Positions 25,349 to 33,266 of a stretch of DNA of 64,000 nt are shown here, piece after piece (the first letter of the stretch is position 1; each line of letters opens with the position of its first letter). The position numbers and the translations under genes were made by a program. Under the pieces are notes generated by a model. That model was not told the origin of the DNA and searched no databases. It saw nothing but the letters and a program-made list of their open reading frames with translations. The DNA lies in the NCBI RefSeq assembly GCF_004352915.1, contig NZ_SJSY01000072.1, positions 310,001 to 374,000 of the forward strand, in the 5' to 3' direction. This DNA is from Flavobacterium zhairuonense (lineage in GTDB: Bacteria; Bacteroidota; Bacteroidia; Flavobacteriales; Flavobacteriaceae).

Positions 25349-25789
25349 TTAATTGCTGTCATTTCTGTATTCTCTCATTTTTTCTCTTGCTTTGTCTTTG
25401 TTTTCTTCCTGAAGTTTTTTCCATTTAGTGTATTGGTCAGCATTCAGGATTGATTTCATTTTAGCGTCGTTTGCATCTCTTTCAGCCATCATGTCCTTTT
25501 TGAAAGCTTCTCTTTCGGCTGCAGTTGGTTTAGTTCCACTGTCTTTACTTGCTTGACGCGCTTCTCTCATTTTTTCTGCTTTAGCGCTTCGGTCAGCCAA
25601 AAGTTGTTTTACTTGCGCTTGCTGATTGGCGTCTAAGGTCAATTCAGAAGTTAGTTTTTGCAACTGTTTTTCATTACGCTGTTCAGGCGTCATTCTTTCT
25701 CTTTGGTCACGAGCTGGTTTTTGATCCATGTCTTGTGCAAAAGATGCTACTCCAACAAATAACATAGCGGCGATAAATAGTTTTTTCAT
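25349..25789 (-). CDS. Periplasmic Spy/DUF4890-like protein
   Basis: A 146-residue exported protein: signal peptide residues 1-18 (ASFAQD), then an almost wholly helical, highly charged mature part. Repeated MTPEQRNEKQLQKLTSELTLDANQQAQVKQLL and ILNADQYTKWKKLQEE segments match the LTxxQ-type pattern of Spy/CpxP and the Bacteroidota DUF4890 family. Relatives are periplasmic chaperones or stress sensors. No two-component regulator lies beside it, so the regulatory link known for CpxP cannot be inferred here. A long AT-rich gap precedes it on the minus strand. Confidence 0.88.
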   Translation of the reverse strand: MKKLFIAAMLFVGVASFAQDMDQKPARDQRERMTPEQRNEKQLQKLTSELTLDANQQAQVKQLLADRSAKAEKMREARQASKDSGTKPTAAEREAFKKDMMAERDANDAKMKSILNADQYTKWKKLQEENKDKAREKMREYRNDSN

Positions 25790-25971
25790 GATTAAGTTTT
25801 TTAATTGTTTATACCGATTAGACTTTTTGAAATTAATTAGGTTTAATTTCTGTAAAAGAATTATGTTTTATTTAACAAATTGATTCGTAATCTATTAAAA
25901 CGTTTCTTATAAGAGTAATAGTATAGAAATAATTGCGTATTTTTAATGAATCAACGTTTAGAGTAAATTTT

Positions 25972-26991
25972 ATGAGCACAAATACCACATCAAATAAAAT
26001 CGCTTTTTTTTCAACACAGCCATACGACAAAACTTTCTTCAATAAATACAACGCTGACTTTGGTTTTCAATTGGATTTTTTTGAAACACAACTTAATCCG
26101 CAGACGGTAGTATTGATTGAAGAATGTGAAATTGTTTGTGTATTTGTAAATGACATTGTAAACGAAGCGGTTATAAAACAGTTGGCAGAGAAAAAAGTAA
26201 AAATAATTGCGCTTCGTTGTGCTGGGTTTAATAATGTGGATTTAGAAGCGGCTAAAAGATATAATTTAAAAGTCTGCCGAGTTCCTGCTTATTCGCCACA
26301 AGCTGTCGCTGAGCACGCTATGACAATGATTTTAACGCTAAACCGAAAAACACATAAAGCGTATAACAGAGTTCGTGAACAGAATTTCTCTTTAAACGGA
26401 TTATTAGGTTTTGATTTATTCGGAAAAACAATCGGAATTATCGGAACGGGAAATATCGGAAAAGCATTTTCAAAAATAGCATTAGGATTTGGCTGTAAAG
26501 TTTTGGCTTATGATATTGTTGAAAATGAGGAAATGAAAAAAGAAGGCGTTTCTTTTGTGAGTTTAGAAGAGATTTTTAAATCGAGTGATATTATCTCGCT
26601 GCATTGTCCGCTAAATGATCAGACAAAACATGTCATTAATTCAACCTCGATTTCTTTTATGAAAGATAGCGTTATGATTATCAATACCAGTCGCGGTGGT
26701 TTGATAGAAACAGCTTCGGCTATTGAAGGTTTGAAAGATGGAAAAATCGGGTATTTAGGAATCGATGTCTATGAGCAAGAAGAAAAGCTGTTTTTTAGGG
26801 ATCTTTCTGCAGATATTATTCAAGATGATGCAATTCAGCGTTTAATGAGTTTTCCGAATGTTTTGGTTACAGCACATCAAGCTTTTTTCACCAATGAAGC
26901 TTTAACTCAGATTGCGCTGGTTACTTTCAATAATATAAAATCATTATTGACAGAGAATGATATTGAAAATAAAACCGCTTTGCTAGTTTGA
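25972..26991 (+). CDS. D-isomer-specific 2-hydroxyacid dehydrogenase (D-lactate dehydrogenase-like)
   Basis: A NAD-dependent 2-hydroxyacid dehydrogenase of 339 aa, closest in look to fermentative D-lactate dehydrogenase (LdhA type). Visible features are ALRCAGFNNVDLEAA near the N-terminal catalytic domain, the Rossmann motif GIIGTGNIGKAF, the SLHCPLNDQTKHVIN segment, the arginine of INTSRGGLIE, and the catalytic histidine in VTAHQAFFTNEA. I use the ATG at 25972 (MSTNTTSNK). An upstream TTG at 25933 would add 13 residues with no family likeness. Pyruvate to D-lactate is the likeliest reaction, but related 2-oxo acids are possible. Confidence 0.93.
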   Translation: MSTNTTSNKIAFFSTQPYDKTFFNKYNADFGFQLDFFETQLNPQTVVLIEECEIVCVFVNDIVNEAVIKQLAEKKVKIIALRCAGFNNVDLEAAKRYNLKVCRVPAYSPQAVAEHAMTMILTLNRKTHKAYNRVREQNFSLNGLLGFDLFGKTIGIIGTGNIGKAFSKIALGFGCKVLAYDIVENEEMKKEGVSFVSLEEIFKSSDIISLHCPLNDQTKHVINSTSISFMKDSVMIINTSRGGLIETASAIEGLKDGKIGYLGIDVYEQEEKLFFRDLSADIIQDDAIQRLMSFPNVLVTAHQAFFTNEALTQIALVTFNNIKSLLTENDIENKTALLV

Positions 26992-27052
26992 TTAGCCAAA
27001 TAATAAATCCAGTTTGGTATAGAGAATAAATAAGAATTTAAAATATCAGATT

Positions 27053-27649
27053 ATGAAAAATAAAATTCTAATTCTAGTAGGGATTTTGGCGTTGTATTCT
27101 TGTCAAAATAAAAATGAGAAAAAAAATATCATCAAAACCATTATTCAAGATACATTATCCAAAACAATGGGAGGAACGGCAGATTTAAGTGAAGTTTCTG
27201 AAAAAGATGATAAAGTAGCCAAGTTGATTCAGAAGCAATTGCAGATTTTATTAAAAAAAGATATTCCTGCAATGACAAAAAATGATCGTTATTTTTATTA
27301 TGACGCTTTCGACTTAAATAACGATCAGAAAAACGAATATTTCGTTGGTTTCTCCAATTCCTATTTCTGCGGAAGCGGAGGCTGTTCAGGTTACATTTTG
27401 AATAATGACGGAAGTGTGATTAATCGCTTTTCTGTAACCAATTTCCCGATTTCTGTAACAACTTCATCAACAGAAAAATTTTATGATCTTATATTTGAAA
27501 GTGGAGGAGAATTTCATCTTCTAAAAATGAAAAACGGAAAATATCCTTCAAATCCATCTGTTCAAGAAATTATAAAAGGAAATGCTCCAAAAGAAAGCAC
27601 AAAGGTTTTGGATATTCAAGGAAAGAAATTGGAGAAGTATTCGTTTTAA
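27053..27649 (+). CDS. Lipoprotein of unknown function
   Basis: I do not recognise a family. The 198-residue product has a lipoprotein signal with lipobox ALYSC (Cys at residue 17). A charged linker and a helical stretch (KLIQKQLQILLKKDIPAMTKNDR) follow. Next is a segment with the acidic repeat-like pattern FDLNNDQKNEYFVGFSNSYFCGSGGCSGYILNNDGS. The D-x-N-x-D/N-x pattern and the Cys pair (SYFCGSGGCSG) resemble calcium-binding or FG-GAP/EF-hand-like loops in Bacteroidota lipoproteins that report on solute or enzyme activity. It stands alone between the dehydrogenase and the ATPase/nuclease module. Confidence 0.8.
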   Translation: MKNKILILVGILALYSCQNKNEKKNIIKTIIQDTLSKTMGGTADLSEVSEKDDKVAKLIQKQLQILLKKDIPAMTKNDRYFYYDAFDLNNDQKNEYFVGFSNSYFCGSGGCSGYILNNDGSVINRFSVTNFPISVTTSSTEKFYDLIFESGGEFHLLKMKNGKYPSNPSVQEIIKGNAPKESTKVLDIQGKKLEKYSF

Positions 27650-27671
27650 ATTGTGTTTAGGATAAAAAAAT

Positions 27672-27704
27672 AAACGCGACAGGTTTTTAAAACTCGTCGC
27701 GTTT
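27672..27704. terminator. Hairpin terminator between convergent genes
   Basis: A perfect 9-bp GC-rich outer stem, AAACGCGAC (27672-27680) with GTCGCGTTT (27696-27704). On the plus strand the tail is TTTGAAATT, on the minus strand TTTATTTTTTT, so it serves the nuclease-like gene best. Confidence 0.75.
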
Positions 27705-27708
27705 GAAA

Positions 27709-28215
27709 TTATTCGAATTTTATTAGGTTTCCTTCCGAAAATTCGGAGTTATATTGTTTGAATAAAACTTTTCTAGCTTGATCTCCGGCTTTAATTACTC
27801 TGGATTTTGACTGAAAACAAATTTGTGAGAAAATTGAAAATGTACTTAGATCAATTTTAGAATTATAAAACTCAATTGTTGTAATTAATTGTTTTATAGC
27901 ATCTTTTCTTTCTTTATTTCTGTTTCTTGGTTTAACATCTTTTGATTCAACAAAGAAAATAGTTTTGTTCTCATAAATCACCCAATCACACTTTTTTGAA
28001 TTTTCATTTTTCATGATTGAATATTCATTTTCAAGAAATAAAAATTCTTTTAAACTTTCATTTTCCAAGCATAGATTCCAATATTCCTCTTCAGTTTTAA
28101 ATGCAACTATAGAATCTTTAATTTCTTCAAAGAAGTAAATGGAATCGTTTAATATTTTGTAGCAAACATCTTTTTCTAAATCAGGAAAATGTGCTAATAA
28201 TTCTTCAAAACTCAT
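27709..28215 (-). CDS. PD-(D/E)XK-like nuclease candidate, partner of the upstream ATPase
   Basis: I do not recognise a named family. The 168-residue protein holds a pattern close to the PD-(D/E)XK nuclease core: D77 in KKCDWVIYENK, then E90-S-K92 in IFFVESKD, 13 residues apart with hydrophobic strands between, followed by a Lys/Arg-rich segment (KPRNRNKERK) and a helix (DAIKQLITTIEF). There is no signal peptide or membrane segment. It overlaps the ABC/OLD-like ATPase gene upstream by 4 nt (ATGA), a sign of translational coupling, so the two products likely act together. Its tail meets a bidirectional hairpin. Both genes are unusually AT-rich and Lys/Asn/Glu/Ile-rich relative to the housekeeping genes around. 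Nuclease activity is inference. Confidence 0.7.
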   Translation of the reverse strand: MSFEELLAHFPDLEKDVCYKILNDSIYFFEEIKDSIVAFKTEEEYWNLCLENESLKEFLFLENEYSIMKNENSKKCDWVIYENKTIFFVESKDVKPRNRNKERKDAIKQLITTIEFYNSKIDLSTFSIFSQICFQSKSRVIKAGDQARKVLFKQYNSEFSEGNLIKFE

Positions 28216-29561
28216 AGGTCTAAAAGTTTATCAAATTCATCAGCAAAAGTATCTGAAACACCATCAATCATATTTTCAGAAATTTGACCTAATTTATCAT
28301 TCATAATTTTTTTTGCTTTTCCATTTTTCAATTCATAAGCAATAAAATTTTTAGGATTTAGCCAAGATTCTTTTTTTATAATCTTGTTTACTTCTTTTGG
28401 GTTTGATTGACCTTTGTCATAAGCTAATAATAAATTATTTATCGAGGCTAAAACAAATGGACTGTGGGTAGTAAGAATTAAATTTTTTCTATCGAATAAG
28501 CAATTTTTAACCAGATATTTAATTAACTCATGTTGTGCTTTTGGATATAAATTTAATTCAGGTTCTTCAACAACAAAATTAAAATTGTATTCTTCTTTTA
28601 ATGATTTTGAATATTCAACCAAAAGTAAAATTGGAATTAAAGATTGTAGACCTGATGCTGATTCTAATAAATTTACTTTTTCATTTGGATTGTGATATAT
28701 GTAAGATGTTTTACCTTCTCTTTTATATTTTATATTCTTGTCAATTATAGTCAGGGATAGCTCTTTTATAGTTTGTATGGCTTTTTCGTATTCTTGGCCA
28801 ATATTCAATATATGTTCAGGGATTTGTATTTTATTTTTAATTAAACCCATTGTATTTCCTTCGATCAAATGTAAAAAGCTTCTTTCTGAAGGAATATATA
28901 TCGAATCATCAAAATATATAAATGGAAACAAGTCAATTAATTGTTGATATAAGTGAATGTAGTTTTCTAAATTTATTTCTTTCTGTTGAATTTCAATGAT
29001 ATTTTTTACATCTTCTTCTTTTAAGAAGCGTCCTTTATTTCGAATATCTGCAAATACTTTTTCAAATTTAACTTTCTCTTCTTCTGATTTAAATAGATTA
29101 TATATCTTATCATTATTTAATAAAGAATGTATTGATAAGTCTAAATAAATACCCATAGTGATTGATTCTATTAAATCCTGAGTATCTTCAGGTTGAATAA
29201 TCTTGTTGTATTCCTTAAAAAGATTAAAGCTAATTAATGGTGAAGTCTTTTCTTTTCTTTCTTCCGAAAAGTAAAAATTAAAAGAGCTGACAGTCGGATA
29301 AGAACTTTTTGGGTCATAAGTTTTATATGAAATAATACTTTTTTCAGAGAAGAAAGAAAAAATATTATACTTTTTTAATTCATCTTCGAATTTACTTTGA
29401 TTATCTCTTCTGAAGTTTTCATCTTCTAATATAGAAATCAATTTAGCCAAAGTACTTTTTCCAGAAGCTTGCGCACCAATAAAAGTAACCATTTCTCTAA
29501 CTTCGATATCAATATCCTTTAAAGGCCCGAAATTTTTAACAATAAGTTTTGCTCTTTCCAT
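28212..29561 (-). CDS. ABC/OLD-like AAA family ATPase (AAA_15/AAA_21 type)
   Basis: A 449-residue cytosolic ATPase with the SMC/ABC arrangement seen in defence and repair ATPases: Walker A GAQASGKST (residues 29-37), a long middle insert instead of a coiled coil, an ABC-like signature SASGLQSLIP, Walker B FVVEEPE (Glu 332-333) and H-loop TTHSPF (His 366). It lacks a TOPRIM nuclease domain after the ATPase, unlike OLD and GajA proteins, so nuclease function, if any, comes from the coupled downstream protein. A TAATTTTG box (29567-29574) lies immediately before its ATG, so the mRNA may be nearly leaderless, and a terminator isolates it from lysS. Its biological role is not established. Confidence 0.88.
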   Translation of the reverse strand: MERAKLIVKNFGPLKDIDIEVREMVTFIGAQASGKSTLAKLISILEDENFRRDNQSKFEDELKKYNIFSFFSEKSIISYKTYDPKSSYPTVSSFNFYFSEERKEKTSPLISFNLFKEYNKIIQPEDTQDLIESITMGIYLDLSIHSLLNNDKIYNLFKSEEEKVKFEKVFADIRNKGRFLKEEDVKNIIEIQQKEINLENYIHLYQQLIDLFPFIYFDDSIYIPSERSFLHLIEGNTMGLIKNKIQIPEHILNIGQEYEKAIQTIKELSLTIIDKNIKYKREGKTSYIYHNPNEKVNLLESASGLQSLIPILLLVEYSKSLKEEYNFNFVVEEPELNLYPKAQHELIKYLVKNCLFDRKNLILTTHSPFVLASINNLLLAYDKGQSNPKEVNKIIKKESWLNPKNFIAYELKNGKAKKIMNDKLGQISENMIDGVSDTFADEFDKLLDL

Positions 29562-29566
29562 GTTTC

Positions 29567-29574
29567 CAAAATTA
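29567..29574 (-). promoter_or_regulatory. -7 box of the ATPase/nuclease module
   Basis: Minus-strand TAATTTTG matches TAnnTTTG. Its end lies 5 nt before the ATG at 29561, so transcription would begin at or very near the start codon (leaderless). No clear -33 TTTG is present upstream. Confidence 0.45.
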
Positions 29575-29593
29575 AGGAAAATATTTATATATG

Positions 29594-29623
29594 AAAAAGG
29601 AGCTTTAATAAAAGCTCCTTTTT
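29594..29623 (-). terminator. Terminator after lysS
   Basis: A perfect 13-bp stem, AAAAAGGAGCTTT (29594-29606) with AAAGCTCCTTTTT (29611-29623), has a 4-nt loop and T-runs on both strands. It separates lysS from the ATPase/nuclease module. Confidence 0.9.
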
Positions 29624-29648
29624 AAATTTTGTATGATTTTAAAGGAAT

Positions 29649-31352
29649 TTACCCCACCAATTCCACAAATTTAAACTCGCCGTCAACAACAACTTTAGTC
29701 AAACCGTGTTTAGATAAGTTTTTCATAGAAGCGTCCCATTTTTTACCGCTTAAATTAGCTGTAATTTTTAGTTGCGTTAAATCCATTCTATTTTCATTTT
29801 TTGTAAGCAAGTCAATAATGAATTTTTCTTCATCAGAAAGTTCAATCTGAGCTTGTTTTTTTTCCGGACGCATTTGCGGGAACAATAAAACTTCCTGAAT
29901 AGAAGCATTATTTGTCAAATACATAATCAAACGATCCATTCCAATTCCCATTCCAGAAGTTGGAGGCATTCCGTATTCAAGAGCTCTTAAGAAATCTTCG
30001 TCGATAATTCCGTTTGCTTCATCATCACCTTTTGCAGCCAAACGCATTTGATCTTCAAAACGCTCTCTTTGGTCAATAGGGTCATTTAATTCAGAATACG
30101 CATTTGCGATTTCTTTTCCGCAAACCATTAATTCAAAACGCTCTGTCAAGTCTGGATTATCGCGGTGCTCTTTACAAAGTGGAGACATTTCTTTAGGATA
30201 ATCAGTAATAAAAGTTGGCTGAATATAATTTCCTTCGCATTTTGCTCCAAAAATTTCATCAATCAATTTTCCTTTACCCATTGTTTCGTCAACCTCGATT
30301 CCCATTCCTCTTGCTGCTTCAAACAATTCCTGTTCTGTTTTTCCAGAAATATCAAAACCAGTAAAATGTTTAATAGAATCCGTCATTGTGACACGGGCAT
30401 AAGGCGCTTTAAAGTTGATTTTATGCTCGCCAAAAGTAACTTCGCTTGTGCCATTTACAGCAATCGCACAATGCTCTAATAAACCTTCGGCAAATTCCAT
30501 CATCCAGTTGTAGTCTTTGTAGGCTACATATATTTCCATTGCAGTAAATTCAGGATTATGCGTTCTGTCCATTCCTTCATTACGGAAGTTTCTAGAGAAC
30601 TCATAAACACCTTCAAATCCACCAACAATTAATCTTTTTAAGTATAACTCATTCGCAATACGCATGTAAAGCGGAATATCAAGTGAGTTATGGTGCGTAA
30701 TAAATGGTCTTGCCGAAGCTCCACCAGGAATAGATTGTAAAACCGGAGTATCAACTTCAAGATATCCAGCGTCGTTAAAATAACCACGCATTGCAGTAAA
30801 TAACTTTGTGCGCTTAATAAACGTTTCTTTTACTTGTGGATTTACAGTTAAATCTACATAACGCATTCTGTAGCGTAATTCAGCATCATTAAATGCGTCG
30901 TGAACATTTCCTTCTTCGTCAACTTTTGGTAAAGGCAACGGACGTAACGTTTTACTCAAGAAAGTAAAACCGCTCACACGAATACATTTTGCACCAACCT
31001 GAGTTGTAAACAATTCTCCTTCAATACCAATAAAATCACCTAAATCAGTTAATTTTTTGAATACTTGGTTGTATAAAGTTTTATCGTCACCTTCGCACAA
31101 AACATCACGGTTTACGTACAATTGAATACGCCCTTCACTGTCTTGTAATTCAGCAAAACAAGCTTTACCTTGATCACGAACACTCATCAAACGTCCTGCA
31201 ACGATAACCTTCTTACCTTCTTCAAATGACTCCTTTATCTGCTTCGACGTATGATTTACAGGAAAAAGATTAGCCGGATAAGGATTGATTCCTAAGTTGC
31301 GTAAGTTCTGAAGTTTTTCTCTTCTAATGATTTCTTGTTCTGATAATGCCAT
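29649..31352 (-). CDS. lysS: Lysyl-tRNA synthetase, class II
   Basis: Class II lysyl-tRNA synthetase of 567 aa that charges tRNA-Lys. The N-terminal OB-fold anticodon-binding domain spans about residues 1-150 (VAGRLMSVRDQGKACFAELQD). The catalytic domain holds motif 2, FRNEGMDRTHNPEFT, and motif 3, GMGIGMDRLIMYL. The C-terminal ~65 residues beyond the usual end (SDEEKFIIDLLTKNENRMDLTQLKITANLSGKKWDASMKNL) form a small helical extension typical of Bacteroidota enzymes. It has its own promoter (31377-31408) and terminator. It is the only aminoacyl-tRNA synthetase in the window. Confidence 0.98.
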   Translation of the reverse strand: MALSEQEIIRREKLQNLRNLGINPYPANLFPVNHTSKQIKESFEEGKKVIVAGRLMSVRDQGKACFAELQDSEGRIQLYVNRDVLCEGDDKTLYNQVFKKLTDLGDFIGIEGELFTTQVGAKCIRVSGFTFLSKTLRPLPLPKVDEEGNVHDAFNDAELRYRMRYVDLTVNPQVKETFIKRTKLFTAMRGYFNDAGYLEVDTPVLQSIPGGASARPFITHHNSLDIPLYMRIANELYLKRLIVGGFEGVYEFSRNFRNEGMDRTHNPEFTAMEIYVAYKDYNWMMEFAEGLLEHCAIAVNGTSEVTFGEHKINFKAPYARVTMTDSIKHFTGFDISGKTEQELFEAARGMGIEVDETMGKGKLIDEIFGAKCEGNYIQPTFITDYPKEMSPLCKEHRDNPDLTERFELMVCGKEIANAYSELNDPIDQRERFEDQMRLAAKGDDEANGIIDEDFLRALEYGMPPTSGMGIGMDRLIMYLTNNASIQEVLLFPQMRPEKKQAQIELSDEEKFIIDLLTKNENRMDLTQLKITANLSGKKWDASMKNLSKHGLTKVVVDGEFKFVELVG

Positions 31353-31376
31353 TTTGTGCTCTGTTTTTTAAGTGTG

Positions 31377-31408
31377 CAAAGATAGTTTTTAAGTCGCAAA
31401 GTTGCAAA
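31377..31408 (-). promoter_or_regulatory. Promoter of lysS
   Basis: Minus-strand TTTG (31405-31408) is followed after 20 nt by TATCTTTG (31377-31384), a full match to the Bacteroidota TTTG/TAnnTTTG pattern. The start site would be near 31370, a leader of about 18 nt. Confidence 0.75.
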
Positions 31409-31484
31409 GTCATAAAGTCTAAAGTTTTAGAAAAGAGTAATGTTTTTTATTTGAAGCAGAAAATATGGTTTTTTGAGGCGTTTT

Positions 31485-31580
31485 GTCCCGCTATTCGCTA
31501 AATTCCCGATTAACAAAAACTACGACTAAAAAGTCTTGTTTTTCTAAATCGGGAGATACCGCTTCTATCGGGGCTAGAGG
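31485..31580. repeat. Long imperfect palindromic repeat between lysS and the lipoprotein pair
   Basis: The segment begins GTCCCGCTATTCGCTA and ends CGCTTCTATCGGGGCTAG. In between, TCCCGATT (31504-31511) pairs with AATCGGGA (31547-31554), and GACT-AAAA-AGTC forms the tip. The outer ends also pair partially. From memory, similar sequences with variable hairpin tips occur repeatedly between genes in Flavobacterium. The 366-nt gap otherwise holds only the lysS promoter and a weak TATCTTAG box (31682-31689) for the next gene. Confidence 0.5.
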
Positions 31581-31718
31581 AGAAGTTTTGGTTTTCAAAA
31601 GGCGTTTTAGTTGGAATGCTCATCCAGGCAACGATTACAAATAAAAAATTTCTGTAAGAAATAAACTAAAAGAAAACTTAGTATCTTAGTCACTCAGAAC
31701 CTTAGCTTCTAAAAAAAA

Positions 31719-32450
31719 ATGAAATACTTATTCGCCTTTTTAATCTTGCTTTCTTTTTCAAGTTGTCAAATTACAGAAACCATCAATCTAAATTCAGACG
31801 GAAGCGGAACTATTGAATATTATAATCTTCGCGATGAAAATAGCTTCGCACAGTTAGGAAGACAAGATTTTAGATACGAGAAATTTAGAGACACAATTTT
31901 TACTTTTCAAGATTATATTGCCAAGTATCAAGAGACTTTTGTAAGATTCAATAAAGCAGACCAAGCTTTGTTTTTGGAACATGCGAACATCAAAATGCAT
32001 ATCAAAACCGATCCAATTCAGATGGAAAATTTTAATCGAGTATCGCTTGAATTTAAAAAAATAGACGCAATACCGGATATTTATGAAAGCCTTGGATTAG
32101 CGAATTCGTTAAAAGAAAATTATCCGATACACAGGAGAAGCTATCGAATAAAATACACTTTTGATGGCACAATTTTCAAAAGAGTTTTTACGATAACCGA
32201 TCCAGAAAAATTTGAGAAAGACAAAAAAGAAATGGAAGAAAGGGAAAAAATATATTCGAAGTATAAAATAGTACAATCCTATACGCTGAAATATTTCTTT
32301 CCGAAAAAAATAAAATCAGTTTCAAATGAAAAAGCAATTATTGGTTCTGATAAAAAATCTTTAAGCTTGGAAGTTCAGCTTTCAGATTGTTTAAAAAATC
32401 CTGAAATAACAAATCTAGAAGTTATTTTAGAACCGAAAGACTTTCAATAA
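31719..32450 (+). CDS. Lipoprotein, first of a tandem paralogous pair
   Basis: A 243-residue lipoprotein: lipobox SFSSC with Cys at residue 16, then QITETINLNSDGSGTIEYY. The next protein shares this opening (FTENIYINDNGSGKFSV) and the C-terminal segment YFFPKKIKSVSNEKA...SDKKSLSLEVQLSDCLKNPE, so the two are tandem paralogues. I know them only as Bacteroidota hypothetical lipoproteins; the N-x-D/N-G-S-G hairpin followed by a helical middle is their common form. No enzyme motif is seen. They lie just upstream of lipB, without a terminator. Confidence 0.85.
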   Translation: MKYLFAFLILLSFSSCQITETINLNSDGSGTIEYYNLRDENSFAQLGRQDFRYEKFRDTIFTFQDYIAKYQETFVRFNKADQALFLEHANIKMHIKTDPIQMENFNRVSLEFKKIDAIPDIYESLGLANSLKENYPIHRRSYRIKYTFDGTIFKRVFTITDPEKFEKDKKEMEEREKIYSKYKIVQSYTLKYFFPKKIKSVSNEKAIIGSDKKSLSLEVQLSDCLKNPEITNLEVILEPKDFQ

Positions 32451-32482
32451 TTCGAATCTTCTAAAAAACGAAATAGACTTCG

Positions 32483-32490
32483 TATCTTTG
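32483..32490 (+). promoter_or_regulatory. -7 box between the paralogous lipoproteins
   Basis: TATCTTTG matches TAnnTTTG. It lies 18 nt before the ATG at 32509 and overlaps an in-frame TTG at 32488, so the start codon must be the downstream ATG. The second lipoprotein therefore has its own promoter. Confidence 0.55.
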
Positions 32491-32508
32491 ATAAAAAATT
32501 GTACAAAG

Positions 32509-33261
32509 ATGAAATTATATAAATTACTTGGTTTCTTTTTCTTATTGGCGACACTAACAAGTTGCACTTTTACTGAAAACATTTACATCAATGATAACGG
32601 ATCTGGAAAATTTTCTGTAGATATGGACGGTTCTTCTTTAATGCAAATGGCCGGTGACCAAATTGGAAGCCAAATGGGGGGTGATGCAAAAAAAGATATT
32701 GATACCACTTTTACTTTCAAACAATTGCTTGCAGAGAAAAAAGACAGTATCGCAAAACTTTCTCCAGAAACACAAAAAGAACTTAAAAAGCTGGAGAATT
32801 TTGTAGTTACAACAAAAATGAGTGCTGAGAAAAAACAGTTTTTAATGACTTTGGCAACTGATTTTAAGAGTGTAAACGAACTTCAAGATATCTTGCAAAC
32901 TGCTAGCACTTTACAAAAACTTGAAGGCGGTGCAAATGCAAATCCGTTAGGAAATGGTTTTGGAGATAATAAAAGCAAACTAAGTTATACATATGACGGA
33001 AAGAAATTTACCAGAAAAGCTACAATCGATCAGCAAAAATTGACTGAAAAGCTTAACGATTCGTCTGCCGATATGTCAAAGATGATTTTTGCTTCGTCAA
33101 ATTATATTGTGAAATATCATTTTCCGAAAAAAATCAAAAAAGTTTCAAATCCGAACGCTTTATTTAGCGACGACAGAAAATCAATTACAATTCAATACTC
33201 TTTCACGGATTATATGGAGAATCCGGACAAACTTAACTTTGATGTTGAGTTTGAAAAATAA
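32509..33261 (+). CDS. Lipoprotein, second of a tandem paralogous pair
   Basis: A 250-residue lipoprotein with lipobox TLTSC (Cys at residue 19), paralogous to the preceding gene product: shared FTENIYINDNGSGK opening and C-terminal YHFPKKIKKVSNPNALFSDDRKSI...MENPDKL. The middle is helical and carries Gln/Met-rich and Gly/Asn-rich stretches (LMQMAGDQIGSQMGGD, GGANANPLGNGFG) absent from its neighbour. I chose ATG 32509 because the 7-codon upstream extension starts at TTG within a promoter box. It ends 5 nt before lipB, suggesting co-transcription. No function is known to me. Confidence 0.87.
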   Translation: MKLYKLLGFFFLLATLTSCTFTENIYINDNGSGKFSVDMDGSSLMQMAGDQIGSQMGGDAKKDIDTTFTFKQLLAEKKDSIAKLSPETQKELKKLENFVVTTKMSAEKKQFLMTLATDFKSVNELQDILQTASTLQKLEGGANANPLGNGFGDNKSKLSYTYDGKKFTRKATIDQQKLTEKLNDSSADMSKMIFASSNYIVKYHFPKKIKKVSNPNALFSDDRKSITIQYSFTDYMENPDKLNFDVEFEK

Positions 33262-33266
33262 TTAAA

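Noticed and set aside
27709..29561. Naming the ATPase/nuclease pair as Gabija, PARIS, Septu or OLD.
   Set aside because: No TOPRIM, DUF4435, UvrD helicase or HNH domain is visible in either protein, so none of the named systems is supported.
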